Source: Bordetella sp. BOR01 (GTDB lineage Bacteria > Pseudomonadota > Gammaproteobacteria > Burkholderiales > Burkholderiaceae_B). From it: a stretch of DNA of 64,000 bases. Below are positions 1 to 7,556 of the stretch, one piece after another; the first letter of the stretch is position 1; each line of letters opens with the position of its first letter. A program made the position numbers and the translations under genes. The stretch covers positions 1,488,001-1,552,000 of the forward strand of contig NZ_JAHUWT010000001.1 of NCBI RefSeq assembly GCF_019218885.1, read 5' to 3'. The notes below the pieces were generated by a model. It searched no databases. It was not told the origin of the DNA and saw nothing but the letters and a program-made list of their open reading frames with translations.

Positions 1-143
1 TTCTGTACCGACGCGATACCATTCTCGGCCGAGGCCTTGGCGGCATACATCTCGCTCGTCAGGATGGTTTCCGCATTGCCGGCTTTCAGGGCAAAGTGGA
101 ATTGTCCGTTGCTTGCTTTTTTCAATTCAAACCAACCTGCCAT
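1..143 (-). CDS. YegP-like DUF1508 protein (partial, N-terminal part)
   Basis: The first 47 codons or so of a gene that runs off the left edge. The reading begins MAGWFELKKASNGQFHFALK and continues with GNAETILTSEMY, the pattern of a DUF1508/YegP repeat: a small alpha/beta unit found once or twice in short cytoplasmic proteins, where a query strand, a Y and the following AS/N-G-I-SV segment are conserved. YegP proteins are usually about 110 residues with two such repeats. Their function is unknown. The start codon at 143 is the only ATG near the beginning of the conserved region. Confidence 0.85.
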   Translation of the reverse strand, partial: MAGWFELKKASNGQFHFALKAGNAETILTSEMYAAKASAENGIASVQ

Positions 144-281
144 GATGTGGACTCCTTGGATTGAAGCGATGGGCGGAACGACGCCCCTGGAGCGGTGCCC
201 GTCAGCCAGGGGTTTCCCGATCATAGGTAATGCAGCCGGTTTTGCCTAGGTTTGTGAGGCCGGTGCCATGAATGCGCAGGC

Positions 282-1475
282 TCAGGCCGGCTGGCTCAGC
301 GGGCGGCGCTGCCGGTCCAGCGCTACCGACAGCAGCCACAGTACGAAGCCGCCCAATGCCAGCAAGGCGCCGACCCAGCCCGGCGAACGCCAGCCATGGC
401 CGTGGGCCAGCGCCAGGCCGCCCAGCCAGGGCCCCAGCGCGTTGGCCGTATTGAAAGCGGAATGGTTCAGGGCGGCGGCCAGGCCCTGGGCGTCGTCGGC
501 CACGTCCATCAGGCGCGTCTGCAGCACGGTGCCAAGCGCGCCGCCCATGCCCACCAGGAACACGGCCACCGTAATGGCCCAGACATTGCCGATGCTGAAG
601 GTGAACAGCGCCAGCGCCGCGGCGCTGAACAGCAGCAAGCCGCCGGCGGTGGGCATCAGGGCACGGTCGGCGAACTTGGGAATCACCAGGTTGCCGATGG
701 TCATGCCGATGCCGAACACGCCCAGCACCAGCGGCACCGTGGCGGGCGCCACGCCGGTGACCGTCATCAGGATGTCGGCCAGGTAGGTATACACGGCGAA
801 CAGGCCGCCAAAGCCGATGGCGCCGATGCCCAGCGTGATCCACACTTGCGGGCGCCGCAGCGCGCCCAGTTCGCGCAGCGGGCTGGCATGCGGGTCGGCC
901 GGGGTGGCGGGCGCGAACATGGCCACCAGCGCCACGGTAAGCAGTCCGGCGGCGGCCACCAGGGCAAAGCCCCAGCGCCAGCCTACGGCGTGTCCCAGCC
1001 AGTTGGCCAGCGGCACGCCGATGATGGTGGCTACCGTCAGGCCCAGGAACATGCGGCCCACCGCCTGGGTGCGGCGGTGCTCGGGAACCAGCGATACGGC
1101 CACCAGCGATGCAATGCCGAAATACGCGCCGTGCGGCAGGCCGCTGAGAAAGCGCAGCACCATCATCCATTCATAGCTGGGGGCGAAGGCGCACAAGCCG
1201 TTGAACAGCGCGAACAGCGTCATCAGCAGGATCAGCAGGGCCCGGCGCGGCAGGCGCGCGGCCGCCACGGTGATCAGGGGGGCGCCCACCACCACGCCCA
1301 GTGCATAGGCGCTGATGACGTGGCCGGCGGTAGGGGCATCGATGTGCAGGCTGTGCGCGAAATACGGCAGCAGGCTCATCGTGGCGAATTCGGTGGTACC
1401 AATGGCGAAGGCACCGACGGCCAGCGCAAACAGCACCAGGCCGGGCGAACGGTGCCCGGAAACAGCGGAAGTCAT
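282..1475 (-). CDS. MFS transporter, AraJ/DHA1-type exporter
   Basis: A 397-residue inner-membrane protein with about twelve hydrophobic segments, the usual length for the DHA1 drug/sugar exporter branch of the major facilitator superfamily. The N terminus carries the GTTEFATMSLLPY signature typical of AraJ/YdhP-like exporters in helix 1. The loop after helix 2 has a degenerate motif A around residues 60-75 (ARLPRRALL). The frame is open 88 codons upstream, but the extension is Pro/Ser-rich and not membrane-like, so the ATG at 1475 directly before the first hydrophobic segment is preferred. The substrate cannot be read from sequence. It stands alone between the YegP gene and the VOC/WYL/ABC group, all on the same strand. 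Confidence 0.85.
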   Translation of the reverse strand: MTSAVSGHRSPGLVLFALAVGAFAIGTTEFATMSLLPYFAHSLHIDAPTAGHVISAYALGVVVGAPLITVAAARLPRRALLILLMTLFALFNGLCAFAPSYEWMMVLRFLSGLPHGAYFGIASLVAVSLVPEHRRTQAVGRMFLGLTVATIIGVPLANWLGHAVGWRWGFALVAAAGLLTVALVAMFAPATPADPHASPLRELGALRRPQVWITLGIGAIGFGGLFAVYTYLADILMTVTGVAPATVPLVLGVFGIGMTIGNLVIPKFADRALMPTAGGLLLFSAAALALFTFSIGNVWAITVAVFLVGMGGALGTVLQTRLMDVADDAQGLAAALNHSAFNTANALGPWLGGLALAHGHGWRSPGWVGALLALGGFVLWLLSVALDRQRRPLSQPA

Positions 1476-1590
1476 GGGAATCAGATCAGGCGGAGGTTGA
1501 ATGACCCGCGGGTGGAACGACCCGCGGGCGGCAAGCAAGGCATTGTAGCCGCCCTCTGTGACAGCACGGCGGCGTGGCAGGTTGCGGCGG

Positions 1591-1962
1591 TCAGTCCTGC
1601 TTGCGGGCGAACACGCGCAGCCGGTGGCCGTCGGGGTCGAGTCCGACGAAGGTATGCCCGATATCCAGGTCGGTGGGGGGCTGGGCAATGGGAATGCCGC
1701 GCTCGGTCCAGTCGGCGTGCAGTGCCAGGACGGCTTCACGGCTGGCCACCGGAATGGCCAGCTCGCCGCCGCGCCCGGCCGATATCGCCCGCGGGGTGAC
1801 GGTCTGGCGGGCCCACAAGCCCAGCATCAGGCCGGAGTCCAGCTTGAACTTGGTGAAGCTGGGCGTGGCGTGTATTGGCTGCTTGTGCAGCAGATCCGTG
1901 TAGAACCGGGCACTGCGGTCCGGGCTGTCGACATACAGGATGATCAAATTGGGATCGGTCAT
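1591..1962 (-). CDS. VOC (glyoxalase/bleomycin-resistance fold) protein
   Basis: A 123-residue single-domain protein. It begins MTDPNLIILYVDSPDRSARF, the first beta-alpha unit of a vicinal-oxygen-chelate half, and ends with IGHTFVGLDPDGHRLRVF, where the D-P-D-G-H-R-L-R-V segment is the conserved last strand that usually carries the metal-ligand glutamate position; here no Glu is present. Small VOC proteins bind or modify antibiotics, act as isomerases, or serve as unknown dioxygenase-like enzymes. The gene lies 106 bp downstream of the WYL regulator and the ABC exporter on the same strand, which suggests the three could be co-transcribed. The ATG at 1962 is chosen because the longer open frame is Ala/Pro-rich and not family-like. 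Confidence 0.8.
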   Translation of the reverse strand: MTDPNLIILYVDSPDRSARFYTDLLHKQPIHATPSFTKFKLDSGLMLGLWARQTVTPRAISAGRGGELAIPVASREAVLALHADWTERGIPIAQPPTDLDIGHTFVGLDPDGHRLRVFARKQD

Positions 1963-2068
1963 GGGAATGCTCCGCATTGGCGATGGCATCGGCGGGCGCC
2001 TTGCTAGCGACGCCAGCAGACGCATCGTAAAGATGCATGCTGTCAGAAACTGTCAGTGGCCAAGGGCG

Positions 2069-2761
2069 CTAAGGCGGCGCCATGATACGCATGGCCCGCC
2101 AGGCTTGCATCAGCACCTGGCGCTTGCGTGGATAACACTGCTTCGACACCGTCAGGCTGGCAATGCGGTCGGCCCGGAAATGGCGAAACGCCTGGCGCAA
2201 TTCGCACCAGGCCACCACCAGCCATACATGGTCGAAGCACGCCAGCGCGAACGGCCAGATGGTGCGGGCCGACTGGATGTCCTGCAGGTCGTGGTAGACG
2301 ATGTCGATCTTGTGCTCGGCGCGGATGGCCTGGCGCAGCGCGGGCAGCACCGCGCCATCGATCGGCACCGTCGACTCGGCGCCCACCAGCAGCGTATCGG
2401 CATCCACCAGCATGCGCAGTTCGTGCGGCAGCACGGCGGCGATCTTGGCCAGCGCGCTGCATGCCGCTCCGCTCAGGCGGGCGTCGCCGCCGCGGTCGGC
2501 CACCCAGCGCGAACCCAGCACCAGGGCCTCGATCTCGTCTTCAGAGAACATCAGCGACGGCAACGCGAAACCGGGCCGCAGCAAGTAGCCGCGGCCCGGT
2601 TCGGCGTCGATCTGCGCGCCCTGTTCCTGCAGGGTGGCAATGTCGCGGTACAGCGTGCGCAGGCTGACGCCCAGCTCGCTGGCAAGCTCGGCCCCCGCGA
2701 CGGGGTAGCGATGGCCGCGCAGCAACTGGATCAGGGCAAACAGGCGTTGGGTACGGGCCAT
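2069..2761 (-). CDS. YafY-type HTH/WYL-domain transcriptional regulator
   Basis: A 230-residue regulator. Residues 1-60 form a winged-helix (HTH_11/DeoR-like) domain with the typical ASELGVSLRTLYRDIATL recognition region, followed by a GRGYLLR wing. The central and C-terminal part is a WYL-type ligand/nucleic-acid sensing domain, visible in HKIDIVYHD and the later ARTIWPFALACFDHVWLVVAWC segment. YafY-like proteins commonly regulate a neighbouring small enzyme or VOC gene. The gene starts 10 bp after the end of the ABC exporter, so the two are almost certainly in one transcript. The ATG at 2761 directly precedes the HTH; a start 15 codons earlier would overlap the exporter. Confidence 0.85.
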   Translation of the reverse strand: MARTQRLFALIQLLRGHRYPVAGAELASELGVSLRTLYRDIATLQEQGAQIDAEPGRGYLLRPGFALPSLMFSEDEIEALVLGSRWVADRGGDARLSGAACSALAKIAAVLPHELRMLVDADTLLVGAESTVPIDGAVLPALRQAIRAEHKIDIVYHDLQDIQSARTIWPFALACFDHVWLVVAWCELRQAFRHFRADRIASLTVSKQCYPRKRQVLMQAWRAMRIMAPP

Positions 2762-2771
2762 GACGGGTTCC

Positions 2772-4649
2772 TCAGCCTTGTGCCAGCACGGCTTCGTCGT
2801 CGGCATCGCTGCGGTCGGGCGCCGTGCGCCGCCGCGGCGCCACGGGCAGTTCCAGGCCCTGCGTCAGGTCCAGCGCCTGGCGCTCGAGCAGGCGGCGGTA
2901 CAGCCCGCCTTCGCGCCGCACCAGGGTCTCGTGGCTGCCTTCTTCGGCGATGCGGCCCTTGTCGAGCACCAGCAGCCGGTCCATGGCGCGCACCGTCGAC
3001 AGGCGGTGCGCCACCACCAGCGTGGTGCGCCCGGCCATCAGGCGTTCCATGGCCTGCTGGATCAGGGCTTCGCTCTCGCTGTCCAGGCTGGAGGTGGCTT
3101 CGTCCAGGATCAGCACCGGCGCATCGGCCAGGAAGGCCCGCGCAATGGCTACCCGCTGCCGCTCGCCCCCCGACAATTTCACGCCGCGCTCGCCCACCAG
3201 CGTTTCATAGCCCTTGGGCAAGGCCATGATGAAATCGTGGGCGCTGGCCAGGCGCGCCGCCTGTTCGATCTGGGCGCGGCTGGCGCCCGGCCGCCCATAG
3301 GCGATGTTCTCGGCCAGCGTGCGGTGAAACAGCACGGGTTCTTGCTGCACGATGGCGATCTGGCTGCGCAGCGAGCCTTGCTGCACATGGGCGATGTCCT
3401 GCCCGTCGATGGCGATGCGCCCCGCATTGATGTCGTACAGGCGCTGGATCAGCTTGATGAACGTGGTCTTGCCTGATCCCGAATGCCCCACCAATCCCAC
3501 GCGTTCGCCCGGCGCGATGCGAACCGAGAAGTCATCGTACAACGGCGTGGCGTGGGCGCCGTAGCGGAAGGTCACGTGCTCGAAGCAGATCTCGCCCCGG
3601 CCGATCGCAATGGGTTGCGCGCCGGGCGTGTCGTCCACGCCCAGGGGCTGGGCATGCAGCGACACCAGTTCTTCCATGTCGTTGACCGAACGCTGCAGGT
3701 TGCGGATGTGCATGCCGATATCGCGCAGGTAGCCTTGCAGGATGAAGAACATGGTCAGCGCGAACGTGACGTCGCCCACGCTGGCCTGGCCGCGCGTCCA
3801 CAGCAGCAGCGCCGAGCCCAGGATGGCTGCCTGCATGGCCGCCAGCATGACGCCCTGCACGCCGCCGTTGATCGAGCCGCGCACCCAGCCGCGGCGGGTG
3901 CGGTGCCGCCATTTGCCCAGTATCAGCCCAAGCCGGTCTTCCTCGCGCTGTTCGGCGCCGAAGGCCTTGACCACCGGGTTGCAGGTGATGGCGTCGGCCA
4001 GCACGCCACCCAGCCGGGTGTCCCAGGCGTTGCCCAGGCGCGCTGCCGGCGCCACGAAGCCCAGCGACAGCGCTGCCGTCACCAGCACATACAGCAGCGA
4101 GCCCACGCCCACCACGGCGCCCAGCACGGGCCAGTGCCAGCCCAGCACCACGGTCGCGCCCACCAGCATGGCCACCGAAGGCAGCAGCGCCACCAGCAGC
4201 GTGTCGTTGAGCAGGTCCAGCGCCCACATGCCGCGCGTGATCTTGCGCACCGTCGAGCCCGCGAAGCTGTTGGCATGCCAATCGGTCGACAAGCGCTGCA
4301 CGCGGTGGAATGTCCGCGCCGCAATGGCGCTCATCATCTTGAGCGTCAGTGCGATGATGTTGAAGTACACCATCTGCAGCAAGATGGTGCTGGCCAGTCC
4401 CAGCGCCGCCAGCGTCCAGAACGAGGCGGCAGCCATGTCCCAGGCGGCCGGGCCGCTGGCCACGCCGGACGCCACGGCATCGATCAGGCGGCCGGCGAAC
4501 AAGGGCGTCAGCACATCGGCCACGGCCGACAGCAGCACCAGCATCACGATCAAGAAAATGCGCCAGGGTTGTTCGCCCCAGTGCCGGAAGGTAAAGCCCA
4601 GGACATCCTTGAAGGCCTGTCCGCGCAAGTCGATTTTTCTTCGAGCCAT
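2772..4649 (-). CDS. MsbA/LmrA-type ABC exporter (fused membrane and ATPase domains)
   Basis: A 625-residue half-transporter expected to work as a homodimer in the inner membrane. Residues about 25-330 are an ABC type-1 exporter membrane domain with six hydrophobic segments. The ATPase domain follows, with Walker A GHSGSGKTT near residue 390, Q-loop QQEP, signature LSGGERQR, Walker B APVLILDEATSSLD and the switch VAHRLST. Such proteins export lipids, peptides or drugs; the substrate is not readable. A short C-terminal basic extension follows the ATPase. The gene is followed after 10 bp by the WYL regulator. Upstream lie a 16-codon leader ORF and three hairpins, the nearest only 9 bases from the start codon, which suggests regulated expression. 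Confidence 0.92.
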   Translation of the reverse strand: MARRKIDLRGQAFKDVLGFTFRHWGEQPWRIFLIVMLVLLSAVADVLTPLFAGRLIDAVASGVASGPAAWDMAAASFWTLAALGLASTILLQMVYFNIIALTLKMMSAIAARTFHRVQRLSTDWHANSFAGSTVRKITRGMWALDLLNDTLLVALLPSVAMLVGATVVLGWHWPVLGAVVGVGSLLYVLVTAALSLGFVAPAARLGNAWDTRLGGVLADAITCNPVVKAFGAEQREEDRLGLILGKWRHRTRRGWVRGSINGGVQGVMLAAMQAAILGSALLLWTRGQASVGDVTFALTMFFILQGYLRDIGMHIRNLQRSVNDMEELVSLHAQPLGVDDTPGAQPIAIGRGEICFEHVTFRYGAHATPLYDDFSVRIAPGERVGLVGHSGSGKTTFIKLIQRLYDINAGRIAIDGQDIAHVQQGSLRSQIAIVQQEPVLFHRTLAENIAYGRPGASRAQIEQAARLASAHDFIMALPKGYETLVGERGVKLSGGERQRVAIARAFLADAPVLILDEATSSLDSESEALIQQAMERLMAGRTTLVVAHRLSTVRAMDRLLVLDKGRIAEEGSHETLVRREGGLYRRLLERQALDLTQGLELPVAPRRRTAPDRSDADDEAVLAQG

Positions 4650-4658
4650 TTATCACGG

Positions 4659-4790
4659 CCCGGCGCGGTAGGCGCCGGGACTTCAGTCGGAAGCAAAAGG
4701 AACAGGCCACTGCGCGTGCCGGCGATCAGCCGGCATGCAAAACCAAAGTGCCTGGAACGGGCGAGAGGCCGCCGTAAGCGCGTGCTTACG
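4659..4790 (-). promoter_or_regulatory. Three hairpins between leader ORF and ABC exporter start
   Basis: Between the short leader ORF and the exporter lie three clean inverted repeats: CGTAAGC/GCTTACG (4773-4790, 4-base loop), TGCCGGC/GCCGGCA (4717-4735, 5-base loop, extendable to about 10 pairs with one G-U) and CCCGGCGC/GCGCCGGG (4659-4679, 8 perfect pairs, 5-base loop). The last ends 9 bases before the exporter ATG and covers the only purine-rich stretch that could bind the ribosome. No U-run follows any stem, so a translational rather than Rho-independent switch is the more natural reading. This is inference from layout. Confidence 0.45.
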
Positions 4791-4849
4791 TGCCAGCGTC
4801 GAGTCAGTAGCGACCAACGGCTGGCGGGCGGCCCAGCGCCAGCGACGAC

Positions 4850-4900
4850 TTAAAAGTGTCGCGAGGCCACGCTGGGGATAGCGGTGCGGACTACGGACAT
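4850..4900 (-). CDS. Putative 16-residue leader peptide upstream of ABC exporter
   Basis: A very short ORF reading MSVVRTAIPSVASRHF and then TAA. It is preceded by a strong ribosome-binding sequence, GGGAGG, with 6 bases between it and the ATG, better than the one in front of the exporter itself. It ends about 200 bases before the exporter start, with three hairpins in between. Leader peptides of this kind control drug-exporter genes by ribosome stalling. Alternatively it is a chance ORF. There is no homology evidence for so short a peptide, so only the ribosome-binding sequence and the position support it. Confidence 0.4.
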   Translation of the reverse strand: MSVVRTAIPSVASRHF

Positions 4901-4982
4901 CGAACGCCTCCCTGGTGGATGTGAAGAAGATGGAAGAGGTGGGTAGGTAAATACCCGAGGCGGCAATCTTATCAGGTCGATC

Positions 4983-5010
4983 TTGACATTGGCAATATCT
5001 GTTGTATGAA
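4983..5010 (+). promoter_or_regulatory. Sigma-70-type promoter for the 5154/5381 genes
   Basis: TTGACA (4983-4988), a 16-base spacer and TATGAA (5005-5010), in an AT-rich stretch that is otherwise rare here. It points towards the two small plus-strand genes starting at 5154 and 5381. The remaining bases between 4901 and 5153 hold nothing else that I recognise. Confidence 0.55.
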
Positions 5011-5153
5011 AAAGCGACAAGCGCGCTGGCGGACTTCGCTCGGCCGGTAAGAATTACTCAGGGCATGCAGTTCGCATTGCCATGCGCCGCGCGCATCCGC
5101 ATGGGAACGCTACTTGCGCGGGCCGCCTTCATGGTCTTGTTCAGGAGCTCGCC

Positions 5154-5351
5154 ATGCCCGACATCAATGATGTGCAAGCCGCCATGCGTTTGTGGCACGA
5201 AGCCCATACCGCGGTAATGGATTTCTACGAAGCGAACAACGTCCTCGAACCGGACAGGTTCGAAGAATGGACGGCGTTGCGCCGCGTGGAAGACGACATG
5301 CGGCAGCAAGCCGATATCCTGATCAAGCAGGCACGCGGCCAACCCGCCTAG
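5154..5351 (+). CDS. Small hypothetical helical protein (65 aa)
   Basis: A 65-residue acidic protein starting MPDINDVQAAMRLWHEAHTA. It is predicted by eye to be two amphipathic helices joined by a DRFEEW turn, rich in Glu, Asp, Arg and Gln, with no signal peptide, cysteines or membrane segment. The start is supported by AGGAG 7 bases upstream; an earlier in-frame ATG at 5082 lacks such a site. I do not recognise the family. It is the first gene behind the promoter at 4983-5010, 29 bp ahead of a VOC-protein gene, so both are probably in one transcript. Confidence 0.6.
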   Translation: MPDINDVQAAMRLWHEAHTAVMDFYEANNVLEPDRFEEWTALRRVEDDMRQQADILIKQARGQPA

Positions 5352-5380
5352 GTGTGATGCCGGCAACAGGGAGTCTTGCC

Positions 5381-5782
5381 ATGTATACCCACATTCAGAT
5401 CGGCGTGCGCGACTGGCCGCGCCTGGTGGCGTTCTATGATGCCGTGCTGGCCCCGCTGGGCCTGGTACGCCAGAATGAAATCGAGAATGCCGGGCCGGCC
5501 GGCGTGATCTGGCACCCGCCCACGCTGCGCTGGCCGTCTTTCGTGGTGGCTCCGCCGTTCAATGGCCTGCCGGCGACCTGGGGCAACGGTACGCAGGTCA
5601 GCTTCGAGGCCGCGTCGTGCGGCATTGTCGACCGCTGCTGGACCCTGGCAGTGGAGGCGGGCGGCCGCGACGAAGGGCAGCCGGGCCTGCGCACCTGGTA
5701 TGCGCCGGATTTCTACGCCGCCTATTGCCGCGACCCGGAAGGCAACAAAATCGCCTTCGTCTGTGCCGCCAAAGGCGCATAG
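5381..5782 (+). CDS. VOC (glyoxalase) family protein
   Basis: A 133-residue single VOC domain of the type often annotated glyoxalase/bleomycin resistance protein. It opens MYTHIQIGVRDWPRLVAFYD, with the first-strand metal-ligand His at residue 3. It ends YAAYCRDPEGNKIAFVC, where the D-P-E-G-N-K strand is the family hallmark. The central region (WHPPTLRWPSFVVAPPFNG and the following WGNGTQVSFEA) matches the lactoylglutathione lyase-like branch that lacks proven activity. It follows the 65-residue gene by 29 bp. The ATG at 5381 begins the domain; the upstream open frame is out of register with any conserved sequence. Confidence 0.85.
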   Translation: MYTHIQIGVRDWPRLVAFYDAVLAPLGLVRQNEIENAGPAGVIWHPPTLRWPSFVVAPPFNGLPATWGNGTQVSFEAASCGIVDRCWTLAVEAGGRDEGQPGLRTWYAPDFYAAYCRDPEGNKIAFVCAAKGA

Positions 5783-5802
5783 CGCGGCCAGAGACGCGTG
5801 TG

Positions 5803-7284
5803 TCAGGCCTTGCGCGGCGGCCGCGCGGCGCGCATGCACAGGGCTGCGGCAAGGCCGCACGCCACCCACATGGCGGGATACACCACGGTGGCTGTCGCGG
5901 CCGGCAGGCTGCCTGCCGCCGCCAGCGTCCAGGCGTCGGCCACGGGTATGGCCAGCAGCAGCGCCGCCAGGCCCAGCCATTGTTCGCGCCACAGGCGGGC
6001 AGGCGGGCGCAGCGCGGCGTGCAGGGCCGACAGGCCCCACAGCGCGAAGAAGACGGCCACTTCGCGTTCATGCAATCCGGGCGACTGGGGCCAGTACAGG
6101 CGGTTGGCCAGCAAATAGCCGGCGCAGGCATAGAGCGGCCCGGCAATCATGGCGATATTCATGCGGGCCGCCAGGCGATCGAAACGCGAGGGGCGCTCGC
6201 TTCGGCGCACGGTGTACAGCAGCAGGCCGGTGGCAATCATGGCCGCGCCGGCGGCGCCCAGCAGGAAGTACATCCAGCGCAGCAGCGGTTGCGCGTAGCG
6301 GCCGTAATGCAGGCCGCCCAGGGTGCGCACCAGCGTCAGCGAAGCGCGGTACTGGTCCGACACCTGCAGCACGTCACCCGTCGCGCCATTCAGGCTGACG
6401 CGATCGGGAAACGCCATGAAACGGTCATCGTAGGCGCGCAGTACATCCACCACCGTATCGGTACGGTTCGGCTGGCGCACCAGCACCATGGCGGCCTTGT
6501 GCCGGCCCAGGTGCGCTTCGGCGCGCGTCACCGCGTCAATCAACGGCAGGGTGGCCGCGGGTTGGCCGTCACCCGTCGACGTGGCGGGCGCAGGGAAGGC
6601 CTGGGCCACGAACTCGCCCGGGTCGCCGCCGTAGCGGCTGTCGATGCCGGCCGGCAGATAGGTCAGCAATAGCGTCGACAGCGCCGTGCACGTGATCATC
6701 AGGTGAAACGGCAGCGGCAGCACGCCCAGCACGTTGTGCGCGTCCAGCCAGGACCGGCCGGGCGAGGCGCGCGGGCGGAAGGTGAAGAAGTCGGCGAGCA
6801 GGCGGCGATGCACGATCAGTCCGCTGACGAGCGTCACCATCATGACCAGGCTGGCCAGCCCCACCAGCAGGATGCCCGGCAAGCCCGCGTGCAGGCTGTA
6901 GTGGAATTCGATCAGGAATTCCCCGCCTTCGGTGTCGCGTGGCGCCAGGGCCTGGCCGCTGGCCGGGTCCAGCAAGGCCGCTCCGCTGTCGCCCGGCTGC
7001 TGCCAGGCCACCCGCAAGGCAGGATTGCGTGCGTCGGGCAGTTCGATCTGCCAGCCTTGCGCGCCAGCGGGCGCGTGCCGTGTCAACCAGTCTTGCGCCG
7101 CGCGCAGGGCCTGCGCGCGATCGGCTGGGCGGGCCGCCAGCGTCTCGGGCGTCATCCAGCGCGTCAGTTCGGCCGCGAATACCGTCAGGGCGCCGGTCAA
7201 GAACACCGCATACAACAGCCAGCCGAACAGCAGCCCCGCCCAGGTATGCAGCCATGCCATCGATTGGCGCAGGCTGCCGATCAT
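5803..7284 (-). CDS. PepSY-domain inner-membrane protein (iron-siderophore associated)
   Basis: A 493-residue membrane protein with an N-terminal helix after MIGSLRQSMAWLHTWAGLL, a large periplasmic region, a transmembrane pair near the middle and three or four more helices at the C terminus. This is the PepSY-TM (PiuB/FpvG-like) arrangement, in which such proteins reduce ferric siderophores or assist metal release in the periplasm. The HxW segment in the first helix and GLHYGRYA in the later helix carry His residues that may bind haem. It overlaps the upstream DUF3649 gene by 4 bases (ATGA), and that gene overlaps the TonB receptor gene, so all belong to one iron-uptake operon. Confidence 0.85.
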   Translation of the reverse strand: MIGSLRQSMAWLHTWAGLLFGWLLYAVFLTGALTVFAAELTRWMTPETLAARPADRAQALRAAQDWLTRHAPAGAQGWQIELPDARNPALRVAWQQPGDSGAALLDPASGQALAPRDTEGGEFLIEFHYSLHAGLPGILLVGLASLVMMVTLVSGLIVHRRLLADFFTFRPRASPGRSWLDAHNVLGVLPLPFHLMITCTALSTLLLTYLPAGIDSRYGGDPGEFVAQAFPAPATSTGDGQPAATLPLIDAVTRAEAHLGRHKAAMVLVRQPNRTDTVVDVLRAYDDRFMAFPDRVSLNGATGDVLQVSDQYRASLTLVRTLGGLHYGRYAQPLLRWMYFLLGAAGAAMIATGLLLYTVRRSERPSRFDRLAARMNIAMIAGPLYACAGYLLANRLYWPQSPGLHEREVAVFFALWGLSALHAALRPPARLWREQWLGLAALLLAIPVADAWTLAAAGSLPAATATVVYPAMWVACGLAAALCMRAARPPRKA

Positions 7285-7556
7285 GCCTGCAGCCCCAGCC
7301 GCGCCAGCATGCAGGCCAGGCAGGCGGCCACGATAAGCGCCCAGACCCGCGCGCCGCTGCGCGCGGCAAAGGCCCATATGGCTACCGCCACATACAGGAC
7401 AATCGACAGCAGGCTGGGGTAGAACACGGCATCGGCCGGGTGCAGCGGCAGCAGGGCCGCGGCGGCCGTGAACGTGTAGGCCAGCGCGTATCCGCCGATG
7501 GCCGCCGCCGCGGTACGCGACAGCACCTGGCCGATCGGCGCGCGACGCTTCACCAT
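7281..7556 (-). CDS. DUF3649 small membrane protein
   Basis: A 91-residue protein starting MVKRRAPIGQVLSRTAAAAI with three hydrophobic segments separated by short turns. This length, the ALAYTFTAAAALLPL second helix and its position between a TonB receptor and a PepSY protein fit the DUF3649 family, of unknown role, found in siderophore uptake operons. Its start lies inside the last codons of the receptor gene (7-base overlap), and its stop overlaps the PepSY start by 4 bases, so translation is likely coupled across all three genes. Confidence 0.75.
   Translation of the reverse strand: MVKRRAPIGQVLSRTAAAAIGGYALAYTFTAAAALLPLHPADAVFYPSLLSIVLYVAVAIWAFAARSGARVWALIVAACLACMLARLGLQA

Noticed and set aside
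396-1799. Long plus-strand open frame opposite the MFS gene
   Set aside because: Its translation is rich in Gln, His, Gly and Arg with no domain pattern, typical for the shadow of a high-GC gene. The minus-strand frame has clear MFS features.
3483-4853. Long plus-strand open frame opposite the ABC exporter
   Set aside because: His/Gln/Arg-rich low-complexity translation; the exporter on the other strand has every ABC motif.
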